Below are positions 1-9,871 of a stretch of 64,000 bases of DNA, one piece after another. The position numbers and the translations under genes are program-made. The notes beneath the pieces were generated by a model. That model made no database searches. It was not told where the DNA came from and saw nothing but the letters and a program-made list of their open reading frames with translations. Position 1 is the first letter of the stretch; each line of letters begins with the position of its first letter. Source of the stretch: JAXMDS01 sp043777815 (GTDB lineage Bacteria > Pseudomonadota > Alphaproteobacteria > Rickettsiales > Rickettsiaceae); NCBI GenBank assembly GCA_043777815.1, contig JAYWHH010000009.1, positions 155,131 to 219,130 of the forward strand, written 5' to 3'.

Positions 1-64
1 TAAGATACTATGCAATCTGCAACTTTATGTTATTATCTTATTAATATGAGCATGCTTATTTTTT

Positions 65-379
65 ATGTCTAATACTTTCGTAGTCAACAAACAAGATAGT
101 CTAAGAAGATTGGAAAATTTATCCAAAATAGAAGTTTCACCTCATAAACATGAGAATTTTATTAGACAAGTTGAAGCTATAAGAATAGTAATATCTTCTA
201 TTCTAGACATTAAATGCAATCTAGAGCCCATGGCCAGTGTGCATGAAATTAGTTTAGAAATGGTGAGAGATATTACAAATCAAAGAAATGATAGGGAGGC
301 AATACTAAGCATGGCCCCTGAAGATACTAAGGATAAAATAAAGCAATTAAATTATTTTGTAGTTCCAAAGGTATTGTAG
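65..379 (+). CDS. gatC: Aspartyl/glutamyl-tRNA amidotransferase subunit C
   Basis: GatC is the small subunit of GatCAB, which amidates mischarged Glu-tRNA(Gln) and/or Asp-tRNA(Asn) in the cytoplasm and stabilises GatA. The 104-residue length fits the family. Seen directly: an N-terminal segment like the GatC signature LSKIEV, a central NLEPMASVHE stretch matching the usual 'EPM.S' block, an REAILSMAPE helix, and the diagnostic C-terminal YFVVPKVL. The ATG at 65 follows an AT-rich leader. gatA and gatB do not follow; ccmA begins 12 bp downstream on the same strand, so the amidotransferase genes are either split or lie left of the window. Confidence 0.88.
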   Translation: MSNTFVVNKQDSLRRLENLSKIEVSPHKHENFIRQVEAIRIVISSILDIKCNLEPMASVHEISLEMVRDITNQRNDREAILSMAPEDTKDKIKQLNYFVVPKVL

Positions 380-391
380 ATTTTTATTACC

Positions 392-973
392 ATGAGTCTT
401 AAATTAGAAAACTTTAGTATCTATTATGATGACTTAATAATAATAAAAGATATTAATTTTGAATTCAAGAAGAATTTTATCAATATTTCAGGTCCAAACG
501 GCGCTGGGAAAACTATTATGATTGAAAGTCTTTTGGGTTTGAAAAAATTTCAAGGCAAAATTCATTTTGGAGTTCATGAAATCAAATCATTGCATGATGT
601 TACTAATAATTTATTGTACATAGGACATACATCTTCTATTTCACAATATTTAACTGTGAAAGAGACTTTGGATTTATGGGCTTCAATTTACAATTCAATC
701 ATATTAATTCCTGCTGCTGTTTTCTACTGGGACTTGGAAGATATTTTAGATATGAGAATTTGTGAACTTTCTAAAGGTACGGTAAAAAAAGTAGAATTAG
801 CTAAGTTGATGGCTTGTAAATCTGATTTTTGGGTTTTAGATGAGCCATATTCTAATTTAGATACTAATTCCAAAGGTAAATTAGAGCACTTAATTAGAAT
901 TAGATTAGAGAATGGTAGTTATATTATTTCAACTTCTCATGATAGATTAAGTAATGATGGCCTTGTTATTTAA
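392..973 (+). CDS. ccmA: Cytochrome c biogenesis heme exporter ATP-binding protein
   Basis: ABC ATPase of the CcmAB(C) system for cytochrome c maturation. Visible: Walker A GPNGAGKT near residue 35, the ISQYLTVKETLDLWASIY segment typical of CcmA (where other family members have 'LTVxENLxFW'), Walker B FWVLDEPYSNLD, and the H-loop STSHD. At 193 residues it is slightly shorter than the usual 200-210. The signature motif reads LSKGTVKK instead of LSxGQ, a substitution seen in divergent members that may lower ATPase activity. It lies 12 bp after gatC and is probably co-transcribed. ccmB is not adjacent. A generic ABC ATPase is the alternative, but the length and the ETLDLW region favour CcmA. Confidence 0.8.
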   Translation: MSLKLENFSIYYDDLIIIKDINFEFKKNFINISGPNGAGKTIMIESLLGLKKFQGKIHFGVHEIKSLHDVTNNLLYIGHTSSISQYLTVKETLDLWASIYNSIILIPAAVFYWDLEDILDMRICELSKGTVKKVELAKLMACKSDFWVLDEPYSNLDTNSKGKLEHLIRIRLENGSYIISTSHDRLSNDGLVI

Positions 974-1222
974 AATTGAGATTATAAAGTATTTGATTTG
1001 ATTTATTGACACTCCATAAAAACATAATTTGACTTGATTTATTTGCTTTTAATCAGTTTTGATTGTCTTAATCAGTTTTATTTCACATTCAATGTTGCTG
1101 AATATAAAATAATGAAAATAAATCAAAAAATTTATTGAGAAAATTGCAACAGTTTTTAGATTTAGGGTTGAAAATTGATTAATAATAATTATATATATAT
1201 TATAGATACCAGTAGTATTACC

Positions 1223-2371
1223 ATGTCGAATAGTCAAAAAGATTACTATGAAATTTTAGGCGTTAATAAAAGCGCCACTCAAGATGAAATAAAAAAAGCT
1301 TACAGGAAATTAGTGATGAAATATCATCCAGATAAAGTTAAACATTCTGGAGGAGATGTAAAAGAAGGAGAGGAGAAGTTTAAAATGATTAATAATGCCT
1401 ATCAAACTCTATTTGATAAAGATAAAAGAGCTCACTATGACAGAACTGGTCAGGAACCTGGCGCCGCAGGTAGTGGAAGTGGTGGATATAGTTCACAATC
1501 TCAAGGTTTTAGTGGTGGAAACTTTGATTTTGATGTTGAAGATCTTCTTAAGCAATTTATGGGCGGGGGCAGATCAAGTAGACAAAGCCAACGTGGCAAA
1601 GATTTAACTACTGAAATTGCAATATCTTTAGAAGAAGCGTTTTATGGCACGGAGAAATCTATTAAATTCAAGGCTATGTGTCAATGTGGTAGCTGTAAAG
1701 GAGTTGGCCATAGTAATAACAATGATGTAAGCACATGTTCAAATTGCAAAGGCCATGGTTCCATAGCAATAAGGCAAGGTTTTTTTGATTTTCAACAAAC
1801 ATGTCCTAGGTGCGCTGGTTCAGGCAAAGTTATAACTAACCCTTGTATTACTTGTAAAGGTTATGGTAAATTTCTACAAACAAAAGATATAAAAATTAAA
1901 GTACCATCAGGTATAGAGGAAAGTTATAAAATTAAATTTGATCGAGAGGGTGAGGCTGGTGGTGCCGGAAGCGCTCCAGGCGATCTTTATATCAGCATAA
2001 ATATAATGAAGCATGATAAATTTACTCTTAAAGGAAAAGATTTACACTGTGCTTTGAATGTTGATTATATCAAAATGATTTTAGGGGGCAAAATTGAAAT
2101 GATGGGAATAGATAAAACCAATATCACTATAAACATTCCGGCGTACTGTCAGCATAATAAAGTTTTGAAAGTAGAAAAACAGGGCATGTCTTACTATAAA
2201 TCTCAGTCTAGAGGTAATTTATACGCAAAATTAAATGTAATATTGCCAAATAAGCTTTCGGAAGAAGATAAAGAATTGCTACAAAGGATTCAAAAAAATC
2301 AAAATCCTAGTACTGGAGATGCCAGTTCTACTGCAGCTAAAAGTAGTATTTTTAATCTTTGGAGACATTAA
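1223..2371 (+). CDS. dnaJ: Molecular chaperone DnaJ (Hsp40)
   Basis: Co-chaperone that stimulates DnaK ATPase and delivers unfolded clients. Domains in order: J domain (residues about 6-70) with HPD at 35-37; a Gly/Ser/Phe-rich linker (about 80-125); a zinc domain with all four CxxCxGxG modules (CGSCKGVG, CSNCKGHG, CPRCAGSG, CITCKGYG); then the C-terminal substrate-binding beta domains. The open frame extends upstream to 1175, but the ATG at 1223 gives the canonical start MSNSQKDYYEILG, so I chose it (382 aa). dnaK is not adjacent, although dnaK-dnaJ is the commonest bacterial order. The 3' flank is a repeat array. Confidence 0.96.
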   Translation: MSNSQKDYYEILGVNKSATQDEIKKAYRKLVMKYHPDKVKHSGGDVKEGEEKFKMINNAYQTLFDKDKRAHYDRTGQEPGAAGSGSGGYSSQSQGFSGGNFDFDVEDLLKQFMGGGRSSRQSQRGKDLTTEIAISLEEAFYGTEKSIKFKAMCQCGSCKGVGHSNNNDVSTCSNCKGHGSIAIRQGFFDFQQTCPRCAGSGKVITNPCITCKGYGKFLQTKDIKIKVPSGIEESYKIKFDREGEAGGAGSAPGDLYISINIMKHDKFTLKGKDLHCALNVDYIKMILGGKIEMMGIDKTNITINIPAYCQHNKVLKVEKQGMSYYKSQSRGNLYAKLNVILPNKLSEEDKELLQRIQKNQNPSTGDASSTAAKSSIFNLWRH

Positions 2372-2962
2372 ATTTAGATATTTCTAATATTAAAAGCAAC
2401 GGTTCTAGTACAGCAAAAGTAGCTAGTTGCAGTTAACCTCTGACTGCTTTCTATCTTGTGAAGATATTAACTGAGCCAGATAGGCACCAATTACCAAACC
2501 AAAATCTGAGCTAGGTACAGCAATTGCCAACACCAAAGGCTATACTGCGACCAAAAAGCAGTTAGATCCTGACTACTTTCTATCTTTTGAAATTTAATTT
2601 ATTGTTTTTACAAACTCATTAAAGATTCCAACACCAAAGGTTTTAGGATACCAAAGCCGTTAGCTTATAATCGCTTCCTATTTTTTATAGATATTAACTG
2701 AGCTAGGCGGGACATCAATTACCAAACTAAAATCTGAGCTAGGCGTACCAATTTCTAATACCAAAAGCAATGGATCTAGTACAGCAAAAGTAGTTAAGCC
2801 CTGATCGTTTCCTATTTTTTATATAGACATTAAATTTAGATATTTCTAATACCAAAAGCAACGGTTTTAGTGTGACCAAAGTAGTAGCTCCCCTAACTAC
2901 TTTCTATCTTTTGAAATTTAATTTATTGTTTTTACAAACTCATTAAAGATTCCAACACCAAA
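2372..2962. repeat. Degenerate tandem array including the pepA 3' end
   Basis: This 546-bp intergenic stretch holds no convincing gene. It is built of about five irregular units of roughly 90-130 bp, each closing with a variant of 'tgactgctttctatctttt'. The sixth unit is the last part of pepA itself. A 67-bp block is identical at 2572-2638 and 2896-2962; 45 bp of the second copy are the pepA 3' coding end including its stop codon. Other units share 'ccaaaagcaacgg', 'ctagtacagcaaaagtag' and 'attaccaaac' phrases. Confidence 0.85.
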
Positions 2963-4639
2963 TCCGTTAGCGCCTGATTGCTTTCTATCTCTATGAGTTC
3001 CAGTGGAACAAGTTGCTATATCCAAATGTGCAAAATTAATTTTTGGATTAACAAAATATTGCAAAAATGCTGCAGCTGTGCTGGATCCAGTAAAACCTTG
3101 ATTTGACGTAGCGATGTTTGCTATATCAGCGGCCGAAGACGCCATTTGTTTTAAATGATGTAAATTACATGGCATTAACCATAAGTGCTCCAATGCTTTA
3201 TTTCCTGATGATATCAATTGCTCAGCCAAAGTTTTACTATTGGAAAATATTCCAGCATGTACATTGCCTAATGCCACACCAATTGCGCCAGTAAGAGTTG
3301 CAATAGTTATTATGTTTTTTGTATTGATAAAATTTGTCTGCGCATACTGTATTAAATCTATAAGTACCAATCTGCCTTCTGCGTCAGTATTCAAAACCTC
3401 AACAGTTTTACCGGACATACTTGTAACTATATCTCCAGGCCTTTGTGCATTTCCACCCGGCATATTTTCTACTAACCCAACTATTCCTACTACGTTCACC
3501 TTATCGCCTCTTTTAGCAAGTGCATATAATGAGCCAACAGTAGCTGCTGCGCCACACATATCAAATTTCATTTTATCCATATTAAAAGATGGCTTTATAG
3601 ATATCCCACCTGTATCAAAACAAACTCCCTTGCCTATAAAAACAGTATGAACATCAGATGAAGCGCTTTGATTGCCTGTATATTTAATTATTACAGTCTT
3701 TGAATGTTTGATAGAACCTTGGCCAACTCCAAGTAAAGACCCCATCCCTAACTCCTGCATTTCTGCCACATCTAAAACTTTAACTTCAACTCCATCAATT
3801 TTAGAGAATATATTCTCTATGTAATTGGCAAAAGTTTCAGGATATAAATGATTAGGGCTAGAATTGCCTAAATCCATACATATCTTGTATCCTAAGTTTA
3901 AATTATAGGTATCATTATTAAATAAATCTTCAGCTTGTTTGGCTAAGATATCAGTTTCAAGAACAACTTGAATTACTTTAGCTGTATTTGAACATAATAG
4001 TGTAGCAGAGTTATCTGAGGGAGCTGAGAGAGCGGCGTCTGAGTTTATACATTCGCAATATATAGCACATCTACAATCATTTGGATTTATTGAGCTAATA
4101 GATTTGAGACCCTTGGTCTGATTGTATGTGAATTTATAGTTTGCATATTCCAAAGCTTCAGCTAAATAATTCCCAATTAAAACTTGATGTGATACATCTG
4201 AAACAGCTAAACTATCAATCGTCTTAATGTCTTTAGGTAAATATGCCTGAAAAGATTTGTACTTAGAATGTAATAAGTTGTAACTAAAACTTATTAAAGT
4301 TTTTCTATCAACGCAATGTAAGTTTCCTGCCCCAAAAAATACCATACTGCTCCATTTATCATCATGAAAAAGAGGCATCTCCAACATTTTGTTTGCATTA
4401 CCACAGAATTTTTTCTTTTTTAAATAACTAGATATTTTACCAAGCATCTTTTGATCCCATGCTTGAAAATTTTCACACAAGACTAATTCTTTTTTATCAT
4501 TTTGACCAATAAAAAAAACATATACTTCGCAAGAGTAACACTCATCAGATACAAACTTAATTTCTAGTTTTCTATCGAGTTGATTGGTATATTCAGCTAA
4601 TCTATCACCGTAGGAATCAAGATTTTTAGATGCAGACAT
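2918..4639 (-). CDS. pepA: Leucyl aminopeptidase (M17)
   Basis: Cytosolic dizinc/dimanganese aminopeptidase that trims N-terminal residues from peptides. The catalytic C-terminal half is well conserved: GKGVCFDTGGISIKPS (metal-binding Lys and Asp), KFDMCGAAA (metal Asp), ENMPGGNAQRPGD, and the signature NTDAEGRLVL carrying the last metal Asp and Glu plus the catalytic Arg. The N-terminal half is divergent. At 573 residues it is longer than the usual 480-510; part of the surplus is a Ser/Ala/Asp-rich stretch before the catalytic domain (around residues 205-225). The gene is convergent with dnaJ, and its last 45 bp are duplicated downstream. Confidence 0.93.
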   Translation of the reverse strand: MSASKNLDSYGDRLAEYTNQLDRKLEIKFVSDECYSCEVYVFFIGQNDKKELVLCENFQAWDQKMLGKISSYLKKKKFCGNANKMLEMPLFHDDKWSSMVFFGAGNLHCVDRKTLISFSYNLLHSKYKSFQAYLPKDIKTIDSLAVSDVSHQVLIGNYLAEALEYANYKFTYNQTKGLKSISSINPNDCRCAIYCECINSDAALSAPSDNSATLLCSNTAKVIQVVLETDILAKQAEDLFNNDTYNLNLGYKICMDLGNSSPNHLYPETFANYIENIFSKIDGVEVKVLDVAEMQELGMGSLLGVGQGSIKHSKTVIIKYTGNQSASSDVHTVFIGKGVCFDTGGISIKPSFNMDKMKFDMCGAAATVGSLYALAKRGDKVNVVGIVGLVENMPGGNAQRPGDIVTSMSGKTVEVLNTDAEGRLVLIDLIQYAQTNFINTKNIITIATLTGAIGVALGNVHAGIFSNSKTLAEQLISSGNKALEHLWLMPCNLHHLKQMASSAADIANIATSNQGFTGSSTAAAFLQYFVNPKINFAHLDIATCSTGTHRDRKQSGANGFGVGIFNEFVKTIN

Positions 4640-4864
4640 GATCGACTTTTTAATTAATTCAATTAGATTATAACTTATTTTATATCGAGCTGTAACCCCC
4701 TTAGTTGAAAGAGAAAATAAATTCTACCTATTTAGTTTTTTTGTGCCTTTTATAAAAAAACAAATAGCCATCCAAAGCCTTTAAGCAAATTATATTTTCT
4801 AAAAATAAAAGCTTTTATTATCGAATAAAAATTAGTTCCAAGCCAAGGTTTTTAATTCAAAGAT

Positions 4865-7219
4865 TTAGAACTCAAAATTGACTGCAAAATTAAAATATTG
4901 CAGTTTATCTTCTTTAGCAAACATTAAAGGATATGAAAAATTGACAGTAACTGGAGGCAAAAAAGCCGCGAATTCAACAGCTGCGCCTATACCAACAGAA
5001 ACCCTAGGTGTTTTAGTTTCAATGTATTTGCCTTCGTAATATTTATCAACTCCAAAAGTTGATCCAATATCTATGAATGCCAAGCCTTTAAGTCTTAAAA
5101 TCTCATCTATAAATATTGTTTTTTCATATTGAAGAGATGCGGCATAATACCATTCTCCATTTAAAGATTTGCCGTCAATAGGTTTTGAATCTTTAAATTT
5201 GACTGGATCTATTTTAGATTTGTCCAATCTAGGACCTATGCCTCTTGACTCAAAGCCTTTTACTATAGGTTCACCGGAAATGAATTTTTCATCTGTTCTT
5301 AATGAATAATCCCCAATAGCTTTCATTACACCGCCAGATAACTTAAATTTTATAAATGCATCATCCGAAATTTGATTGATGAATTTATATTCTGCTTCAC
5401 TCTTGAAGTACTTGACGTTACCACCAATTCCAGCTAATTCAGCAGATAATGTTAAAGTCATATTGCGGTCATTAAATGGTCTCTCAGGACTTAAATCAAA
5501 AATGAACTTACTCTGTAAAGCAGAAGTCGTATATTGTCCAAGCTCTCTTTCTGAAATTATATCTCCTTTTTTCTTGGCATCTTTTTTTTGTTCCTCAGAA
5601 AGATCTAGAGACTCATGTTTAAAAGTGTATTGTAATATTTGAGACATGCTATCAGACCAGCTATAGGATGCGCCAAAAGCTAATTTAAAAGCTGTTTTGC
5701 GATAATTTTGAGCCCTGATTCCAAGAAGCTTTTTTAACTCACTTTCATCAGTGGATGGCGTTGCGCTTAAATTTACAGAAGCGAAAGTATTAATATCTTT
5801 TTCAAACGTTACCGGGGAAGAAAAGGATAAACCAGTTTCAACAGAACCTTCAAATGAAATGTTAGCATTAACACTAAGTGTTTTGCCTAAGCCTATTAAA
5901 TTTAATTCAGTATAACTCCCAGTCATACTTGGCATTTTACCACTGCTAAATGTCATTTCAAATCCAAGTTTTGTAGTAGGCTTTTCATCAACTTCAACAA
6001 TTAAATCTAATTTACCATTAGGCTTACTAATAAATTCTGGCCTTACACTTTTAAAGAAACCAGATTCATTCAACCTTCTTATACTAGAAGCAATTTTGGT
6101 TTGATTAAAACAATCGCCCTCAGCAATCTTCATTTTTTTCAAAATGATTGAGGTTTGAGTTTTCTGATTATTTCTAACTATAATGTTATCTATGTAGTAC
6201 TTGTTAGTATTTTCTAATAATAATTTAACATCTACAGTTTTATCATTATAGTTTTTGCTAATATCTGGTTGTATTACTATTTCCGGATACCCAATTCTGG
6301 ATAAACTTTTGGATATATGATTAGAAACTGCATCAACCTTATTCATATTAAATGGACTATTTTTCTTAAGCCAATTTTTATCTATTTTAATATCAACTCC
6401 AGTTGGATTTGATACTGTAATTTTGTTAAAAGTATATTTATTTCCGGGATTAACATCAAATATCAAGTTAAAATATTTCCCATTTTCTGATAATTGCACT
6501 ATCGAACTTAAAACTTCTACATCTGCATAGCCTTTAGAAGCAAGATAAGATTTGATTATGGATATATCATTTTCTAGGTTTTGAGGTTTATAGCTTGAGC
6601 CCCCAGCAAAATTACTCCATAGAGAATCTCTTTTGCTGGTTATTAATGTTTTGAGAACTCTGATTGAAATATCTGTATTTTCTAGTCCATTAATGAAAAT
6701 ACTTCTAACAAAAATTTTAGGACCTTCTTTAATATTAAACTCTAGCTTAACTTTACCAGGAATCTCCTTTTTAATACTAGATGAACCATCAATATAAAAT
6801 CTTCCCCCGCCTCCATACATGTGCTTTATCAGCTTATTATCTCGTTCTAAATTTTTTAAAGTCAAAGAACTGCCAGGTTGGGATAGTAGTTCAGCCTGAA
6901 TAGATTTAGATTTAATTTTTTTGTTACCAACAATTTCTACACTCTCTATAATTGGATTTTCTTCAACAATAACTTTTAAGATTTCACGCTTTGGCTCTGT
7001 TATAATTTGTGCAAAAAGACCTAAGCTATATAATTTTTTTATAATCTTGTTCTCTAATTCTGGCGAGTATTCTTCATTCTTAAATTCGGAAAGGTAATAT
7101 TTAATTGTTTTATCAGATAGACGAGCATTGTTCTCTATCTCAAAGTCTTTTATATTGACCGCCATACTGACATTTGCCAAAACTAAGGTCAGCAAACTTT
7201 GAAAAAATAATTTCTTCAT
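4865..7219 (-). CDS. bamA: Outer membrane protein assembly factor BamA
   Basis: Central subunit of the BAM machine that folds beta-barrel proteins into the outer membrane. The frame opens at 7261, but the ATG at 7219 gives a standard signal peptide (MKKLFFQSLLTLVLANVSMA), so I placed the start there (784 aa, the usual size). After the signal come about 400 residues of POTRA repeats, then a C-terminal 16-strand-type barrel with the conserved VKGFESRGIGPR (the VRGF loop-6 motif) and a terminal Phe (FNFAVNFEF). A lone gene here; the common neighbours skp, lpxD or rseP are absent. Divergent from pth. Confidence 0.94.
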   Translation of the reverse strand: MKKLFFQSLLTLVLANVSMAVNIKDFEIENNARLSDKTIKYYLSEFKNEEYSPELENKIIKKLYSLGLFAQIITEPKREILKVIVEENPIIESVEIVGNKKIKSKSIQAELLSQPGSSLTLKNLERDNKLIKHMYGGGGRFYIDGSSSIKKEIPGKVKLEFNIKEGPKIFVRSIFINGLENTDISIRVLKTLITSKRDSLWSNFAGGSSYKPQNLENDISIIKSYLASKGYADVEVLSSIVQLSENGKYFNLIFDVNPGNKYTFNKITVSNPTGVDIKIDKNWLKKNSPFNMNKVDAVSNHISKSLSRIGYPEIVIQPDISKNYNDKTVDVKLLLENTNKYYIDNIIVRNNQKTQTSIILKKMKIAEGDCFNQTKIASSIRRLNESGFFKSVRPEFISKPNGKLDLIVEVDEKPTTKLGFEMTFSSGKMPSMTGSYTELNLIGLGKTLSVNANISFEGSVETGLSFSSPVTFEKDINTFASVNLSATPSTDESELKKLLGIRAQNYRKTAFKLAFGASYSWSDSMSQILQYTFKHESLDLSEEQKKDAKKKGDIISERELGQYTTSALQSKFIFDLSPERPFNDRNMTLTLSAELAGIGGNVKYFKSEAEYKFINQISDDAFIKFKLSGGVMKAIGDYSLRTDEKFISGEPIVKGFESRGIGPRLDKSKIDPVKFKDSKPIDGKSLNGEWYYAASLQYEKTIFIDEILRLKGLAFIDIGSTFGVDKYYEGKYIETKTPRVSVGIGAAVEFAAFLPPVTVNFSYPLMFAKEDKLQYFNFAVNFEF

Positions 7220-7261
7220 TTTAAATACGTTTTTTATTAAATTAAATTTTCTATTTACCAA

Positions 7262-7579
7262 ATTATTATCTTAAGCCTATTAGATTGATACTGCAAAATA
7301 ACTTTTGGGTTAAAAAGTTATTGTAAAGATACAATCAATATTTTTGGCGCGGATTCATAAGTGACACATCAAATAAATTTTTTCATTCTAGTTATAGAAT
7401 TCAATGAAGCACAAAAATTGTGGTATCAAAATGAAATTACAACTACAACACATAAATATAACTATATTATCCTATTTTCTTAACAAAACCAAAGTCATAA
7501 GCTGCATTTAAGATATATATATAGTATTTTAAGTAACAATATGTTGTAAAATAACATTACAAACACTTGGACTAACTTC
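7262..7579. other. Intergenic region between bamA and pth
   Basis: 318 bp between divergent genes. No ORF, RNA gene or strong hairpin recognised. AT-rich, with runs of 'tatatata' just before pth that could serve as -10 elements, but no convincing -35 partner. It presumably carries promoters for both genes. Confidence 0.4.
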
Positions 7580-8173
7580 GTGATAAGCATCATATTTTTA
7601 GGAAATATAGGTACCAAATATGCATTAAATCGACACAATATAGGATTTATATATGCAGATCAAATTATTAATCAAGATCAAAGTTTTAGTTTGAAAAAAA
7701 GTATTAATGGCTTTGTTTTTGAAACAACTGCAGAATATTTCTCAAACTATAATATCTCAAAAAACCCTAACACAATTATAAATAATTCGCAAAAAATAGT
7801 CTTAATCAAACCTAATTGTTATATGAACGAATCAGGAAACATTGTTTCTTCTGTTAAATCTAAGTATAATCCTCAGAAAATCATTGTATTACATGATGAA
7901 TTAGATTTACAATTTGGAGTTATAAAACATAAATTTGGCGGTGGAGACAATGGTCACAATGGACTAAAGTCCATAACACAAAGGATTGGACCAAATTATT
8001 GGAGAATTAGATTTGGAATTGGAAGGCCACTGAATGAAACAAGCAATAACATAAACAAATGTATTAGTGTTTCAGATCATGTTTTGAGTAATTTTACTAA
8101 GGATGAATTAAAAGTAATAACATGCAAGCATGAAGAATTAGTTAGCCATATTGTTCAAATAATATCAACTTAA
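7580..8173 (+). CDS. pth: Peptidyl-tRNA hydrolase
   Basis: Releases peptides from prematurely dropped peptidyl-tRNA in the cytoplasm. Start is GTG at 7580, giving (M)ISIIFLGNIGTKYALNRHNIGF: the family signature with catalytic Asn and His. Other blocks: KPNCYMNESG, VLHDELDLQFG (catalytic Asp) and GGGDNGHNGLKSI. The length of 197 residues is normal, but about 20 residues of Asn/Ser/Thr-rich sequence (around YNISKNPNTIINNSQK) separate the first beta strands from KPNCYMN, where most homologues have a short turn. The frequent partners rplY and ychF are absent. Confidence 0.93.
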   Translation: MISIIFLGNIGTKYALNRHNIGFIYADQIINQDQSFSLKKSINGFVFETTAEYFSNYNISKNPNTIINNSQKIVLIKPNCYMNESGNIVSSVKSKYNPQKIIVLHDELDLQFGVIKHKFGGGDNGHNGLKSITQRIGPNYWRIRFGIGRPLNETSNNINKCISVSDHVLSNFTKDELKVITCKHEELVSHIVQIIST

Positions 8174-8351
8174 ATAATTAGAAAATTATATATTCAGTCG
8201 CTTTAGGTGTTTAAAATTTAAATATTTGGCTGTAGAAATTTTAGATGAACAGTCCTTATCGTATCACTATCTAGTAGTAATTCGACTAACTTTTATATTA
8301 TTTTTGTTGTATTTTGTGTATATAATTTGAATAATGAGACTTTAATAAATC

Positions 8352-9785
8352 ATGGAAATAGTTATCCAAAAATTTGGTGGAAGCATCTTGAATAACATTG
8401 ATGATATACCTAAAATTGGGGCTCATATAATCAAAGAATTACAACGAGGAAATTTTCCTGTAGTAGTTGTTTCGGCATTTTTTGGTGAAACTAATAAATT
8501 AATTAATCAATTTAAGAATATTAATTTAATATCTAAAAAACATTCTAAAAGTATTTTAGAGCTTGTAAATTCAAATAAATCAACTTGCGTTGATTCTAAG
8601 TTATATAATGAACTACCACAAAATAATTACAATATAGCAAGAGACGAACTAAGCAATAATAAAATAGAAAATATGAACAATATTTCTGCTAATTTGAGTT
8701 CTGAAATGGACATGGCTTTAAGTACTGCAGAAGGCTTAACTAGTAGTTTGCTAGCTTATTATTTAAATAAAATAGGATTTAAAGCAAGATCTTTAATGGG
8801 ATGGCAAGTGCCTATTTACACCAATAATCAATATCAAAATAGTAAAATTATCAAAATTAATGATTTTGAGTTAAAAGATCTAATAAAACAACAAATTATT
8901 CCAGTAATAGCCGGATTTCAAGGCGTTACTAATAATTTATCTTCTAGTCAAAAAAATCTTAATGACAGCATAGGATCACATAGTAGAATTACAACTTTAG
9001 GAAGGGGTGGAAGTGATATAACCGCCATATCTATTTCTAGAGCACTTAAAGCTAAACGAGTAGACATATATAAAGATGTAGTAGGAATTATGTCTGGCGA
9101 TCCTACTTTAATTCAAGATGTTAAGCCCATTATGGAATTAGATTCTTATATGATGTATCTTTTATCGAGGGCAGGTGTTAAAGCTTTAAATTGTAGAGCT
9201 GCTGCATTAGCTTTTAGATATAATATTCCCGTTAGAATAGTTTCATTTAAGAATGATAATCAATATACCTATATCAGTCCATCATTTGAAGCGCGTGATT
9301 ATTTTAAAAAAACACAAGTCATTAACAAATTCAATACCCAAATTAATCCAATAAATATGCATAATATAGAAATCGAAGAGGTTATCAATATAGCTTTACA
9401 AACAAACTTAGTGAAAATAAATTTTGGAACAAAAAATACATTCTTAGAAATTATAAAATTAACCAAAATAATTGAAAATAAGGCTAAAGTTTTACCAATT
9501 AAGATAACGGAAAGTTTTTTGATATATTGTGATCCTGATCAATTAAATGAAATTATAAACATAGACTGTAAACTAGAAGCAGAGCATGTGTCTCTCGTTA
9601 CATTAACAGGCTTTAATTTATTAAGCATTGAAAATATATTAGATATTTTATATAGACAAGTGGCTGAGCTTGACTTGAAGATAATTTTGGCCGATTTGAC
9701 AGAAATCAAAATAGAAATTGTTTTAAAAGGCAGACAATATGAAAAATTAGCTGAAAATTTACATAAAATATTTATAAAACAATGA
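8352..9785 (+). CDS. lysC: Aspartate kinase
   Basis: Phosphorylates aspartate, the first step towards diaminopimelate (needed for peptidoglycan) and lysine. N-terminal VIQKFGGSIL matches the kinase KFGGTSV motif. TTLGRGGSDITA, YKDVVGIMSGDPTLI and SRAGVKALNCRAA are typical catalytic/ATP-site blocks, followed by ACT-type regulatory sequence (about residues 340-477). Residues roughly 55-112 form a Lys/Asn/Ser-rich segment clearly longer than in usual aspartokinases, and another extra stretch (NNLSSSQKNLNDSIGSHSR) precedes the TTLGRGG motif. Stand-alone gene. A TATAAT hexamer lies at 8321-8326, without a clear -35. Confidence 0.92.
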   Translation: MEIVIQKFGGSILNNIDDIPKIGAHIIKELQRGNFPVVVVSAFFGETNKLINQFKNINLISKKHSKSILELVNSNKSTCVDSKLYNELPQNNYNIARDELSNNKIENMNNISANLSSEMDMALSTAEGLTSSLLAYYLNKIGFKARSLMGWQVPIYTNNQYQNSKIIKINDFELKDLIKQQIIPVIAGFQGVTNNLSSSQKNLNDSIGSHSRITTLGRGGSDITAISISRALKAKRVDIYKDVVGIMSGDPTLIQDVKPIMELDSYMMYLLSRAGVKALNCRAAALAFRYNIPVRIVSFKNDNQYTYISPSFEARDYFKKTQVINKFNTQINPINMHNIEIEEVINIALQTNLVKINFGTKNTFLEIIKLTKIIENKAKVLPIKITESFLIYCDPDQLNEIINIDCKLEAEHVSLVTLTGFNLLSIENILDILYRQVAELDLKIILADLTEIKIEIVLKGRQYEKLAENLHKIFIKQ

Positions 9786-9871
9786 TTTTCTAACAATTTA
9801 GTATTTTGGTTTAAAATCAATTACATTATAATAATATATATATAGTTTTCTTTAATAGTATAAATAAAAAA

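Noticed and set aside
3240..3650. 136-codon plus-strand ORF opposite pepA
   Set aside because: Antisense shadow of the conserved pepA catalytic region.
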